A stretch of 64,000 bases of DNA. Source: CAWBRT01 sp050015355 (GTDB lineage Bacteria; Acidobacteriota; Terriglobia; Terriglobales; Acidobacteriaceae). Location of the stretch: positions 1 through 64,000 of the forward strand of contig JBEKBO010000017.1 of assembly GCA_050015355.1 (NCBI GenBank), read 5' to 3'. This document shows positions 43,401 to 51,571 of this stretch, one piece after another (position 1 is the stretch's first letter; every line of letters starts with the position of its first letter). The notes under the pieces are model-generated. The model was not told the DNA's origin. It made no database searches and worked only from the letters and a program-made list of their open reading frames with translations. The translations under genes were made by a program, and so were the position numbers.

Positions 43401-44683
43401 ACCATCTTGATGCTGACGGCAAGATCGATTTGAAGCTGTTGCAAACGCTTGCACCCGATCTCAGCTCGCGGGGCGTCGCCGACCTCACCCTTCGAGTTCG
43501 CGGCACCATTCCCAGGCCCTCCTTGAGCGGGCAGGTGCGCATTACCGAAGGTGCCGTTTCCTACATCGATCTACCGAACGGCTTAAGCAACATCAACGGC
43601 GTCCTTGCCTTTAATCAGGACAGATTGCAGGTCCAGGAACTCACGGCTGTTACCGGAGGTGGCCGCCTCAAGCTGGGCGGTTCGGTCAGTTACGCGCAGG
43701 AGATCGTCTTCAACCTGACCGCCGAAGGCCACGATATTCGCCTGCGATATCCCGAGGGCATAAGCTCCGGTGTCGACGCCAGCCTGGCGTTTTCCGGTAC
43801 TACCAGCAACGCGCTGCTTTCGGGCGAAGTGACCGTCAGCCGGCTCGCCTTGAATCCGCAGTTCGATTTCGCAAGTTACCTCATCAAGACACAGCTTGTG
43901 TCTGCCCCGGCCAATCCCAAAGCCCCGGCCAACAATGTAAAGCTTGACGTGCGGGTAGTTTCTACTCCGCAGCTCCAGGTGCAGACTTCACTGGCAAGGG
44001 TCACCGGCAATGTGAGCCTGCACATCCGCGGATCAGCCGCGCGGCCCTCGGTTTTGGGGCGAATCGGCATTCTGGAAGGCAATATTACGCTTGCCGGCAC
44101 AACCTACCGGCTCGATCGCGGCGATATTTCCTTCACCAACCCGGTCAGTATCGATGCCAACATCGACATCGAGGCATCCGCCCGCGTCCGCGATTACGAC
44201 ATCACGTTGGGTTTGCAGGGGCCGCTCAGTCGCATGAACATGACGTACAGATCTGACCCACCGTTATCGTCGTCGGACATCATCTCATTGCTGGCGCTGG
44301 GGCGAACCCGCGAAGAAGAAATCGCGCAGCTTCCCGGTTCAACGCCGGGCGCGTCCAATCTCACCGAGTCGGCCTCAACCGCCATTCTGGGAGAGGCTCT
44401 CAACTCGGCGGTGAACAGCCGCCTGCAGAAGTTGTTCGGCGTGAGCCGAATCAAGATAGATCCCAATGTTGCCGGCCAGCAAAGTGGGGCGAATGCCCGC
44501 CTGACAATCGAGCAAACGGTCTCCAATCGCGTCACCTTGACCTACATCACAAACCTCGCTCAATCGGCGCAGCAGATCTTACAATTTGAGTATTACATCA
44601 CGCCGAGCATATCGCTTGTCGGAGTGCGGGATCAGAACGGCGTGGTAGGCTTCGACGTCTTTGTGCGCCGCCGGAAGCGCTGA
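40448..44683 (+). CDS. tamB: TamB/AsmA-like translocation and assembly module protein
   Basis: 1411 residues; ATG at 40448 overlaps the previous stop (ATGA), with a second ATG at 40451. One N-terminal membrane helix (LIAALAGLVVLALSLCAGWYL), then a long beta-rich chain (AsmA/TamB repeat fold) and the C-terminal TamB/DUF490 domain with YRSDPPLSSSDIISLLALGR and LQKLFGVSRIKIDPN, ending FVRRRKR. TamB spans the periplasm and moves phospholipid or barrel proteins towards the outer membrane partner encoded two genes upstream. About residues 606-622 (ATGPPTRAEVARGGVKDEP) are encoded by a palindromic repeat, an insertion in the beta-rich chain. Confidence 0.9.
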   Translation: MMIRQTGFAGGHGSGYSNSGTALIAALAGLVVLALSLCAGWYLNSAFFHERMRQKLVFALQSVTGGAVEIRSFQWRLSRLEFDVDNLTIHGLEAAGEQPYAHVDHLRARLKILSILRREIALRELSLSRPIIHILVDADGRTNQPSLPIGGNKNAVQALFNLSMERLQLSDGWLLWNQRRMPLDFSADDFSLTMTYVKDASRYDAQARVGKLQLLTAGYQLPMAQGQAEFSLYPDHATLNSLRVSVGHSLLEANGTLTNWNDPVLTALYKVAVDTAEAAAMAGPISARAASDSPLRQFSGGGLEVSGRGVFSRQSFTSSGKAIFKGVAWTAGPLVIRNLTGGLEFSADLESITVPHLFAAALGGSVTGQAEISHWFVPAAPSGKGGRGRPAEEQGTANFILRSLSLKEISASLPRRAQESLNLGGRVNGKVAMVWHGSPQKADTRFNLDVAPPPLIVPGEIPLSAHLEATYSGSRRLLAIATLSAESKATRLQASGNLGGIAGNLRFAINTGNLGEIQPLLAQLPVLPKTLPLELAGAASISGTASGTFSAPLVAAHLELHDFTTAIPRGGEQPPSVQAKPPKRASHMLGALSVFRSTKIATALPATGPPTRAEVARGGVKDEPAPLRLHWDEAQADVFYSPQSISVRHAKLRRGPAEIDWEGSSSLLKGQFAESSQLHGRLQVRDGELADLQSIIGTNYPIHGRLDTALQIDGPLHQLNGTGHLTLANVVAYGHAVRLAGADLKFEGSDLKIQNLVAANDWGKVTGGGEYNVSSKQFSFLLHGANLQLERVRQLQVRRVHIQGALGFEAQGSGTAETPVINAALRLRDLVVNGERIGDFNAVAVTHGADLTLTARSAFQNAAVALDGSIHLRGEMPMQAKLVASNLVLDPLIKSFFPAGHAAHAVLDGEILVQGDARSPLSLSAEVNIPRVQGELEGLPVRNAGPILLHMRDQVVTVDQFRLEGQQTHFVEIHGQVHPSGDQRYHLDADGKIDLKLLQTLAPDLSSRGVADLTLRVRGTIPRPSLSGQVRITEGAVSYIDLPNGLSNINGVLAFNQDRLQVQELTAVTGGGRLKLGGSVSYAQEIVFNLTAEGHDIRLRYPEGISSGVDASLAFSGTTSNALLSGEVTVSRLALNPQFDFASYLIKTQLVSAPANPKAPANNVKLDVRVVSTPQLQVQTSLARVTGNVSLHIRGSAARPSVLGRIGILEGNITLAGTTYRLDRGDISFTNPVSIDANIDIEASARVRDYDITLGLQGPLSRMNMTYRSDPPLSSSDIISLLALGRTREEEIAQLPGSTPGASNLTESASTAILGEALNSAVNSRLQKLFGVSRIKIDPNVAGQQSGANARLTIEQTVSNRVTLTYITNLAQSAQQILQFEYYITPSISLVGVRDQNGVVGFDVFVRRRKR
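42267..42309 (+). repeat. Palindromic repeat inserted in frame in tamB
   Basis: ggggcccccgacacgcgccg, then aagt, then tgcgcgtggtggggtgaa. Arms cacgcgc and gcgcgtg pair around a short loop. The frame of tamB is kept and the stretch is in the + orientation of the repeat family. Local protein sequence (GPPTRAEVARGGVK) is unlike the surrounding beta-strand pattern. Confidence 0.82.
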
Positions 44684-44712
44684 GCCATGGCGGCATAAAT
44701 CGTATCCGCGCA

Positions 44713-44748
44713 CGGGGCCCCTCGGCGAACCCCGCTCGCTGGGGTGAG
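44713..44748 (+). repeat. Palindromic repeat between tamB and pcm
   Basis: cggggcccctcggcgaaccc, then cgctcgctggggtga. It has the GGGGCCCC start and TGGGGTGA end of the family, with shorter arms. It lies in the 76-bp gap, 12 bases before the pcm ATG. Confidence 0.7.
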
Positions 44749-44759
44749 GACCCGCCTTC

Positions 44760-45431
44760 ATGCCAATGGACCACTTCAGCCCGGCCGATCCGTTCGTCAA
44801 CGCGAGACTCCGGATGGTCGCGGAACAACTCCGCGATCGCGGTATTCGCGATGAGCGCGTGCTGCAGGCCATGGCAACCGTTCCGCGCCACGAATTCGTA
44901 CCGCGGGAGGACTGGGGCGAAGCCTACGAGGACCACCCGCTCCCCATCGGCGAAGGCCAGACGATATCGCAGCCCTTCATCGTCGCGTTCATGATCGAAG
45001 CGCTCAGTGCCGAAGCCGGCGATACGGTACTGGAGATCGGAACAGGAACAGGATATGAGGCGGCGGTGCTCTCGCGCCTCGCGACACGTGTGTTGACCGT
45101 GGAACGGGTTGCGTCGCTCGCCATGCGGGCCCAGGCAAACTTTGCCCGGCTGGGATATAGCAACATCGAAGTCAGTGTAGGAGACGGGAACCAAGGACTG
45201 CCGCTCTCGGCGCCATTCAAGCGGATCATTGTGGCTGCTGCCGCTCCCGCGGTGCCTGAGCCTTTGCTCCAGCAGCTCGATGAAAACGGGACGCTCGTCT
45301 TGCCTGTCGGCAGCGCCGATTTGCAGGAGTTGCAGGTGCTACGCAAGGCCGGCGGCCAAATCACCGCGACCAACCTCGGCGGATGCCGCTTCGTGCCGCT
45401 GATTTCCGAGGCGTCATCCCGACCGAAGTGA
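44760..45431 (+). CDS. pcm: Protein-L-isoaspartate O-methyltransferase
   Basis: 223 residues. Family signatures in order: VPRHEFVPREDWGEAYEDHPLP near residue 40, the substrate loop GEGQTISQPFIVAFM, the SAM-binding motif VLEIGTGTGYEAAVLSRLA near residue 95, and GDGNQGLPLSAPFKRIIVAAAAPAVP, where the usual acidic post-motif is present. It repairs L-isoaspartyl residues in damaged proteins using S-adenosylmethionine. The start at 44760 has no strong RBS; an earlier ATG or GTG is not better. A palindromic repeat lies directly upstream and may separate it from the tamB transcript. Confidence 0.9.
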   Translation: MPMDHFSPADPFVNARLRMVAEQLRDRGIRDERVLQAMATVPRHEFVPREDWGEAYEDHPLPIGEGQTISQPFIVAFMIEALSAEAGDTVLEIGTGTGYEAAVLSRLATRVLTVERVASLAMRAQANFARLGYSNIEVSVGDGNQGLPLSAPFKRIIVAAAAPAVPEPLLQQLDENGTLVLPVGSADLQELQVLRKAGGQITATNLGGCRFVPLISEASSRPK

Positions 45432-45482
45432 CGAGCGCCAGCGGCCGGAGTAGCCAGGCTGCCTACCCGACACGGCGCTTTC

Positions 45483-46118
45483 TCACCCGGTAGCTCGCGG
45501 AGCCCCTGCCAGGCCGCCAGACTCTTCGTCTGAGCGCTCGACGGCCATGCGTATCAGCTTCCACAACTCGTCCTTGCCCATGCCGGTTTTGGAGGAAAAC
45601 GGCAGAATCTTGTCGACGCCGAGCCCCTGCCGCATCTTTTCCAGCGCGGAGTGCAGGCGGGAACCAACTTTGTCGGCTTTGGTCGCAACTACAAGCAAGG
45701 GACGGTCCACATGCTGCAAGAACTCAATCAGTTGCGCGTCGTTCTTCTGCGGTGGAACATTGGCGTCAACCAGGCAAAGGCAAAGCGCCAGCGTCGGCCG
45801 ATGCGCCAGATACGGATCGACAAAGCCCTGCCAACGGTTGGTAATTTCGCGTGGAACACGCGCGTAGCCGTATCCGGGCAGATCCACAAATAGCAAATCC
45901 GGCTTCGGATGTCCTGGCCAGCGCACTTCAAAGAAATTGATCGCTTGGGTGCGGCCCGGCGTGTTGCTGGTCTTGGCAATCTTCACTGCGGCGAGCGCAT
46001 TGATCAGGCTGGACTTGCCCACGTTCGACCGGCCCAGAAACGCGATTTCCGGCACACTCGCGGCAGGGAATTGCCGTTCATCCAGTGCGCTTAAGAGAAA
46101 CCGTGTGTGGACCTTCAT
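45483..46118 (-). CDS. engB: Ribosome biogenesis GTP-binding protein EngB/YihA/YsxC
   Basis: 211 residues from the ATG at 46118 (MKVHTRFLLSALDERQFP). The G1 motif is AFLGRSNVGKSSLINAL (about residues 26-42), G2 KTSNTPGRTQAINFFEV, G3 DLPGYGYARV, and the G4 motif VATKADKVG. The length and PGRTQxI form are typical of EngB, which aids assembly of the large ribosomal subunit. The last residues (GGLAGAPRATG) are low-complexity. It precedes lon on the same strand, separated by a terminator hairpin region. Frame upstream to 46247 lacks family sequence. Confidence 0.92.
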   Translation of the reverse strand: MKVHTRFLLSALDERQFPAASVPEIAFLGRSNVGKSSLINALAAVKIAKTSNTPGRTQAINFFEVRWPGHPKPDLLFVDLPGYGYARVPREITNRWQGFVDPYLAHRPTLALCLCLVDANVPPQKNDAQLIEFLQHVDRPLLVVATKADKVGSRLHSALEKMRQGLGVDKILPFSSKTGMGKDELWKLIRMAVERSDEESGGLAGAPRATG

Positions 46119-46185
46119 CCAGCCAACTCCACCAGGGTTTAGACCAGATTCGCGGAAGGTATCCCCCGCGAAGGAGCCGGGCGTA

Positions 46186-46223
46186 CGGGGCCCCCGGCAA
46201 ACGCTTGGCGTCTGCTGGGGTGA
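46186..46223 (+). repeat. Palindromic repeat upstream of engB
   Basis: cggggcccccggcaaacgct, then tggcgtctgctggggtga. It carries the usual family ends; the arms are degenerate. It lies about 70 bp upstream of the engB start, in the 5' region between lon's terminator and engB. Confidence 0.75.
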
Positions 46224-46335
46224 CATTCTGCCCGGCGTTGCTGGCACTAACTACATCAACCCTGAACTGCACATTTAGATGCGGGCCTATCGCTTGAGCA
46301 CAACGGGATCGGAAGTACACGAGCTGCGAAGAAAA

Positions 46336-46400
46336 AGCCCGCCGCGTTGGCCTCAACGATCATAGATCAAATCTCGTCTGAGGCGCCGCTTCGGCGGGCT
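46336..46400 (-). terminator. Long rho-independent terminator after lon
   Basis: On the minus strand agcccgccg (from 46400) and cggcgggct (to 46336) pair, with an inner stem gcctca / tgaggc; the outer stem is followed by ttttt (46335-46331 region). It begins 14 bases beyond the lon stop codon. Confidence 0.8.
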
Positions 46401-46414
46401 CGATAGAAACTTTG

Positions 46415-48820
46415 TTACTGCCGCGCGGTCGGCTGAGCGGGCACGGTAGGCGGCGGCGACAGCGCAGGCGCCTCTTCGGCAGACTCGGGCAACGAGCGTT
46501 CGAGTGCGACCTGCAAAACCTGGTCCATATGGTCCACAAAGTGAAACTTCATGGCATTACGCAGATTCTCCGGCACTTCCGCCATATCCTTCTCATTGTC
46601 CTGCGGCAGAATCACTTCCATAATGCCGGCGCGATTCGCCGCCAGCAGCTTTTCCTTAAGCCCGCCGATCGGCAGCACCTTGCCGCGAAGCGTGATCTCG
46701 CCGGTCATGGCGACGTCGCGCCGCACAGGGATCCGGCTGAGGGCGCTGGCAATCGCGGTGGCCATGGTGATGCCCGCCGAGGGGCCGTCTTTCGGGATCG
46801 CGCCCTCCGGCACGTGGATATGAATATCGATGTTGCGGTAGAAGTCGTGGTTCAGACCGAGTTGCTGCCACCGCGAGCGGATGTACGTGATCGCCGCCTG
46901 CGCCGATTCCTGCATGACATCGCCCAGTTTGCCGGTTAGCAGCGGCTTGCCGCCTTTGCCTTCCACCACGGTTACTTCCGTTGACAGGATCGAGCCGCCA
47001 ACCTCGGTCCACGCCAACCCCGTAACCAGGCCGATCTCGCTCTTCTCGTTGACCGCCGTGTCGCGGAAGCGCATCACGCCCAGGAAGTCCTTGATGGTTT
47101 CTCCGGTAACTGCGATCGAGTAGCCTTGACCGTCCTTCACCACCCGGCGCGCCACCTTGCGGCATATGTTGCCGATTTCCCGCTCCAGGTTACGGACCCC
47201 GGCCTCGCGCGTGTAATAGCGGATAATTCCGGTGATCGCATCGTCGGTGAAGCTGATGTTCGGCTCAGTCAGTCCGGCCTGCTCGCGCTGCTTCCTCACC
47301 AGGAAGTGCTTGGCGATTTCGAGCTTCTCCGGCTCCGTGTAGCCGTGCAGCCGCAGCACTTCCATGCGGTCCTGCAGAGCGGCGGGAATCGTGTGCAACA
47401 CATTCGCCGTAGCGATGAAGAACACCTGCGACAAATCGTATTCGACGTCCAGGTAGTGATCGATGAACATGTAATTCTGTTCCGGATCGAGCACTTCCAG
47501 CAGCGCCGATGACGGATCGCCGCGGAAGTCCGCGGACATCTTGTCGACTTCGTCGAGCATGAAGACCGGATTCTTCGTGCCGGCCTTCTTCATCATCTGG
47601 ATGATCTGTCCGGGCAGCGCGCCGATGTAGGTGCGCCGATGACCGCGAATCTCCGCCTCATCACGAACTCCGCCCAGCGACATGCGCACGAACTTGCGCC
47701 CCGTTGCCTTGGCAATACTCATGCCGAGCGAGGTCTTGCCGACCCCGGGAGGTCCGACGAAACAGAGAATCGAACCCTTTGGGTTCTTCACCAACTGCCG
47801 CACCGCCAGGAACTCGAGAATGCGGTCCTTGATCTTTTCCAGTCCGTAATGATCTTCGTTCAGTATCTTCTCGGCGAACTCGATGTCCCGCACTTCCTTT
47901 GACTTCTTCTTCCAGGGCACGGCCAGCAGCCAGTCCAGATAGTTGCGGGAGACGGTGGATTCGGCCGACATCGGAGGCATCGCCTCCAGCTTCTTGAGCT
48001 CCTGTTGCGCCTTTTCGTGAACGTCCTTCGGCATGCCGGAGTTGTCGATCTTCTTCTTCAGCTCGTCGAACTCGCTTTTTTCGCCGCGCCCGAGTTCCTT
48101 CTGGATCGCCTTGATCTTCTCGTTAAGGTAGTACTCCTTTTGCGCGCGCTCCATCTGCCGCTTCACTCGCGACTGGATGGTGCGATCCATGTTCAGCTTC
48201 TCGATCTCGATGTCCAGCACGTCGAGGACACGGTTCAGACGGTCGGCGGGATCGAAGATCTCCAGCAGCTCCTGCTTCTCTTCTATCGTGAGCTGGAGGT
48301 TGGCGGCGATGGTGTCGGTCAGCTTGGCAATATCGTCCGGCCGGACCGTGGCGGCCATGGTTTCGTAGTTGAGAGACTGGCACAGCTTTACGTATTGCTC
48401 GAACTGCGAAATCACGCGCTGCATGGCGGCTTCGATCTGCGGCGTCACCTCGGTCGTGCTCTTCACCGTACGGACGGCCGCCTCGAGATAGCCCTCCACC
48501 TCGGTTACCTGCAACGTCTTGCCGCGCTCGAGCCCTTCGACCAGCACCTTGATGTTCCCGTCGGGGAGCTTGAGACTCTGGACGATGTTGACGACCGTGC
48601 CCACCTGGTAGATCTCGTTCGGCTTTGGCTCGTCAACGCTGGCATCGTGCTGCGTCGCCAGGAAAATCCTCTTGTCGTGGGCCAACGCCTCTTCCAGCGC
48701 CCGAACGCTCGATTCACGCCCCACGACGAACGGCGTCATCATAAACGGAAAGATGACGACGTCCCGGATGGGCATCATCGGCAGCTTTTTGGTCTCGAAT
48801 TTTTCTTTGGCAGAACTCAC
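46415..48820 (-). CDS. lon: ATP-dependent Lon protease
   Basis: 801 residues, GTG start. N-terminal substrate-binding domain (KLPMMPIRDVVIFPFMMTPF), AAA+ domain with Walker A CFVGPPGVGKTSLGMSIAKA and Walker B NPVFMLDEVDKMSADF, and C-terminal serine-lysine protease with the catalytic Ser681 in KDGPSAGIT and the Lys in GLKEKLLAANRAG. It degrades misfolded and regulatory proteins in the cytoplasm. It stands beside clpX, clpP and tig on the same strand. A strong terminator follows. The N-terminus may begin slightly later than annotated, at MPIRDVV. Confidence 0.95.
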   Translation of the reverse strand: MSSAKEKFETKKLPMMPIRDVVIFPFMMTPFVVGRESSVRALEEALAHDKRIFLATQHDASVDEPKPNEIYQVGTVVNIVQSLKLPDGNIKVLVEGLERGKTLQVTEVEGYLEAAVRTVKSTTEVTPQIEAAMQRVISQFEQYVKLCQSLNYETMAATVRPDDIAKLTDTIAANLQLTIEEKQELLEIFDPADRLNRVLDVLDIEIEKLNMDRTIQSRVKRQMERAQKEYYLNEKIKAIQKELGRGEKSEFDELKKKIDNSGMPKDVHEKAQQELKKLEAMPPMSAESTVSRNYLDWLLAVPWKKKSKEVRDIEFAEKILNEDHYGLEKIKDRILEFLAVRQLVKNPKGSILCFVGPPGVGKTSLGMSIAKATGRKFVRMSLGGVRDEAEIRGHRRTYIGALPGQIIQMMKKAGTKNPVFMLDEVDKMSADFRGDPSSALLEVLDPEQNYMFIDHYLDVEYDLSQVFFIATANVLHTIPAALQDRMEVLRLHGYTEPEKLEIAKHFLVRKQREQAGLTEPNISFTDDAITGIIRYYTREAGVRNLEREIGNICRKVARRVVKDGQGYSIAVTGETIKDFLGVMRFRDTAVNEKSEIGLVTGLAWTEVGGSILSTEVTVVEGKGGKPLLTGKLGDVMQESAQAAITYIRSRWQQLGLNHDFYRNIDIHIHVPEGAIPKDGPSAGITMATAIASALSRIPVRRDVAMTGEITLRGKVLPIGGLKEKLLAANRAGIMEVILPQDNEKDMAEVPENLRNAMKFHFVDHMDQVLQVALERSLPESAEEAPALSPPPTVPAQPTARQ

Positions 48821-49072
48821 TCGGTACAGCTCCCTGTTTGTGGCCCGACTTCAACTCCACTCCGGGGCCCACGGCTAGTTTGAGCCTACTACATGAGACA
48901 TCCTACGGCAACAACTGGCCTTGACTGTAATATCGCCGGAGATACAGCCCTGATTGTTTCGATGATGAATTCTGATTCGGGAAGGCTCTGACCAGGAAAT
49001 TTTTCCCCAAACCTTGGGCAACTGACCTTTAGTAATGACCACAAACAGGGAGCATCGCCGCCGCAGCCAGAA

Positions 49073-49097
49073 AAGGGCTTGCACGAAGCAAGCCCTT
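49073..49097 (-). terminator. Rho-independent terminator after clpX
   Basis: aagggcttg (from 49097 on the minus strand) and caagccctt form a perfect nine-pair stem with a seven-base loop, followed by tttctgg with a short U-run. It begins 24 bases after the clpX stop at 49122. Confidence 0.85.
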
Positions 49098-49121
49098 GGT
49101 CCGGACAGGAGGCGAAACTGA

Positions 49122-50399
49122 TTAACCCGCTTTTTCCAGCATGGCGATGGCCAAGTCGCGTTTTTCGACCATCTCGCGAGTCACTTCAAAATCTTTCACT
49201 TTTTTCTGGCTCGGCAGATGATACATCAGGTCAAGCATCAGCTCTTCCAGTATCATTCGCAGTCCGCGGGCGCCCACCTTGCGCAGCGTGGCCTCGTGAG
49301 CGATGCTTCGCAGAGCATCGGCGGTGAAGCAAAGCTTGACGTTTTCAAACTCGAACAGCCGCTGGTACTGCTTGGTGATCGCGTTGCGCGGCCGGGTCAG
49401 GATTTCGACCAAAGCATCCTCATCCAGGTCGTCAAGAATCCCCATCACCGGCATGCGGCCCACAAATTCAGGAATCAGCCCAAACTTGATCAGATCCTGT
49501 GGTTCGGCCTTGCGCAGCAATTCGCTGTCGCGCTTGGCGGCGCCGACCAGCTCCTGCTGGCCGCCCCCCTGAGCTTCGTCGGCGCGGAATCCCATCGCCC
49601 GTTTTCCGACGCGCCGGCCGATCACCCGTTCCAGCCCAACAAATGCGCCGCCGCAGATAAACAGGATATTGGTCGTATCAACCGGGGTGAATTCCTGGTG
49701 CGGATGCTTGCGCCCGCCCTGCGGGGGGACGTTGGCGACCGTGCCCTCAAGAATCTTCAGCAAAGCCTGCTGCACGCCCTCGCCGCTCACGTCGCGGGTA
49801 ATCGAAGGGTTCTCGTCCTTGCGCCCGATCTTGTCGATTTCATCGATATAGATGATTCCGGTTTGAGCCCGCGCCACGTCGCCGTCGGCTGACTGGAGCA
49901 GCTTCAGGATGATGTTCTCGACGTCTTCGCCGACGTATCCCGCCTCGGTAAGCGTGGTCGCGTCAACAATGGCGAAGGGCACGTCGAGCATCTTGGCCAG
50001 GGTTTGCGCAAGCAGCGTCTTGCCGGTGCCGGTCGGACCGATCAGCAGTATATTCGACTTCGAGAGCTCGATATCGCTGTTCCGCTGTTTGTTCATGTAG
50101 ACGCGCTTGTAGTGGTTATAAACCGCCACCGAGAGCTTTTTCTTCGTCTGTTCCTGGCCGATGACGTACTCGTCGAGAAAGGCTTTTACCTCGTACGGCT
50201 TGGGCAATTGACTCGGAGCGGCGGAAGGCTGAGCTTCGCTGCGGTCGTCCTCAAGAATCGAATTGCAGACCGCGACACATTCGTCGCAGATGTATGCCCG
50301 TGGGTAGTCGCTGGGGGAAGAGATTAACTTGGCGACAGCGTCCTGAGATTTGTGGCAGAAGGAGCATCGCAAAACTTCATCGGAACCTGACCGTCTCAT
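49122..50399 (-). CDS. clpX: ClpX ATP-dependent protease unfoldase
   Basis: 425 residues. N-terminal C4 zinc-binding domain (LRCSFCHKSQDAVAKLI and YICDECVAVCN), then AAA+ with Walker A NILLIGPTGTGKTLLAQTLA, Walker B GIIYIDEIDKIG, and the sensor/IGF-type loop needed to dock ClpP. A clear RBS (gaggagtc) precedes the ATG at 50399. ClpX unfolds proteins and feeds them to ClpP, whose gene lies directly upstream in the direction of transcription. The order tig, clpP, clpX, lon (all minus) is the classic bacterial arrangement. Confidence 0.96.
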   Translation of the reverse strand: MRRSGSDEVLRCSFCHKSQDAVAKLISSPSDYPRAYICDECVAVCNSILEDDRSEAQPSAAPSQLPKPYEVKAFLDEYVIGQEQTKKKLSVAVYNHYKRVYMNKQRNSDIELSKSNILLIGPTGTGKTLLAQTLAKMLDVPFAIVDATTLTEAGYVGEDVENIILKLLQSADGDVARAQTGIIYIDEIDKIGRKDENPSITRDVSGEGVQQALLKILEGTVANVPPQGGRKHPHQEFTPVDTTNILFICGGAFVGLERVIGRRVGKRAMGFRADEAQGGGQQELVGAAKRDSELLRKAEPQDLIKFGLIPEFVGRMPVMGILDDLDEDALVEILTRPRNAITKQYQRLFEFENVKLCFTADALRSIAHEATLRKVGARGLRMILEELMLDLMYHLPSQKKVKDFEVTREMVEKRDLAIAMLEKAG

Positions 50400-50704
50400 T
50401 TGACTCCTCGATACTTACCATGCACTTGCCGATCTCTTGCTTCGCCTGGTTCGCCATGCTGTGCGGAAACGCTCCCGCCTCAATTCGTGCCATCGCGCAA
50501 CCAGCATCCCCACATCAGCGCCGCTGTCACGCCGCTGGGGTCCATCGCTGATCTTCCACGCTGATCCAGGCTGGCCTATTGAACTACAACTTTGCTCCCA
50601 ATGGAAGTCTCCATTGTTGCACTATTGCTGGACTTAGGTAACTACCGTAACTACCCGACCCGGGAAGGCAGCGCAATACCCTAGCGATGCTTGAACGCAA
50701 TACC
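50400..50704. other. clpP-clpX intergenic region
   Basis: 305 bp between the clpP stop and the clpX start. The clpX RBS is at the right-hand edge on the minus strand. Short ORFs in this gap are not convincing. I see two imperfect copies of 'gcaataccctagcgatgctt' near 50665-50720 (cgcaataccctagcgatgct and acgcaataccttagcgatgc), the second running into the clpP 3' end. No strong terminator was found, so read-through from clpP may occur. Confidence 0.5.
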
Positions 50705-51295
50705 TTAGCGATGCTTGAAAATGATCTCGTCAATCAGTCCGTACTCCTTGGCCTGCTGAGAATTCATGATGAAATCGCGCTCCACGTCGCGCTCGACCTT
50801 CTCCAGCATCTGGCCGCTGTGCTTGGCCAGCAACTGGTTGGTGAGCTCACGCATGCGGAGAATTTCACGCGCCTGTATATCGATATCGGTCGCCTGGCCG
50901 GAGATGCCGCCGCCCATAATGAGCGGCTGATGAATAAGAATGCGTGACGTCGGCAGCGCAAACCGCTTTTTCGCGGCGCCGCCCGACAGCAGCAACGCAG
51001 CCATGCTCGCCGCCTGCCCGATGCAAATGGTCACCACGTCGGGCCGGATGAACTGCATCGTGTCGTAGATCGCCATGCCGGCCGTAATCGAGCCGCCCGG
51101 CGAATTGATGTAGAGCGATATGTCCTTTTCGGGATCTTCCGCCTCCAGGAAAAGCAATTGGGCAATGATGAGATTAGCCACCTGGTCGTCAATCGGAGTC
51201 CCGAGAAAAATAATGTTGTCCCGCAACAGGCGGGAGTAAATGTCATACGCGCGCTCGCCCCTGCTGGTTTGTTCCACTACCATGGGCACAAGCAT
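50705..51295 (-). CDS. clpP: ATP-dependent Clp protease proteolytic subunit
   Basis: 196 residues; RBS taaaggag precedes the ATG at 51295. A second ATG (MVVEQTSRGERAYDIY) lies four codons in. The catalytic triad is Ser97 in GQAASMAALLL, His122 in SRILIHQP and Asp near 171. The N-terminal segment YINSPGGSITAGMAIYDT and the end YGLIDEIIFKHR are typical. It forms the barrel protease with ClpX. Upstream, at 51401-51441, is a palindromic repeat between it and the trigger factor gene. Confidence 0.96.
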   Translation of the reverse strand: MLVPMVVEQTSRGERAYDIYSRLLRDNIIFLGTPIDDQVANLIIAQLLFLEAEDPEKDISLYINSPGGSITAGMAIYDTMQFIRPDVVTICIGQAASMAALLLSGGAAKKRFALPTSRILIHQPLIMGGGISGQATDIDIQAREILRMRELTNQLLAKHSGQMLEKVERDVERDFIMNSQQAKEYGLIDEIIFKHR

Positions 51296-51400
51296 TGGTT
51301 CGCTCCTTTATTATCGTCAATGCGCCCCCCGCCACGGTCGCGACATCGAAAGGCGTCGGCGCGTTCAATCCTGCTCGGCTGAAACGGCTTGCAGGGAGCC

Positions 51401-51441
51401 GCCGGGGTCCCCGACAAGCCTGCTGTTGGCTTGTTGGGGTG
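51401..51441 (+). repeat. Palindromic repeat between tig and clpP
   Basis: gccggggtccccgacaagcc, tgctgt, then tggcttgttggggtg. Arms caagcc and ggcttg are complementary and the ends match the family exactly. It is in the 276-bp intergenic stretch. Confidence 0.8.
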
Positions 51442-51571
51442 TAAGCCGCCGATTCCAGCCCGGCGCCCCGATACATAATACTAGCGATTCACTGCCTCCG
51501 GGGAATCCTGCCGGATACGCAGCTCCCGTTCCGGAACTCCCCGCTCGTGGTTTTACTCCAGCAAAAAACTA

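Noticed and set aside
48005..48883. 292-codon plus-strand ORF opposite lon
   Set aside because: Antisense shadow of lon; repetitive Leu/Asp/Val composition.
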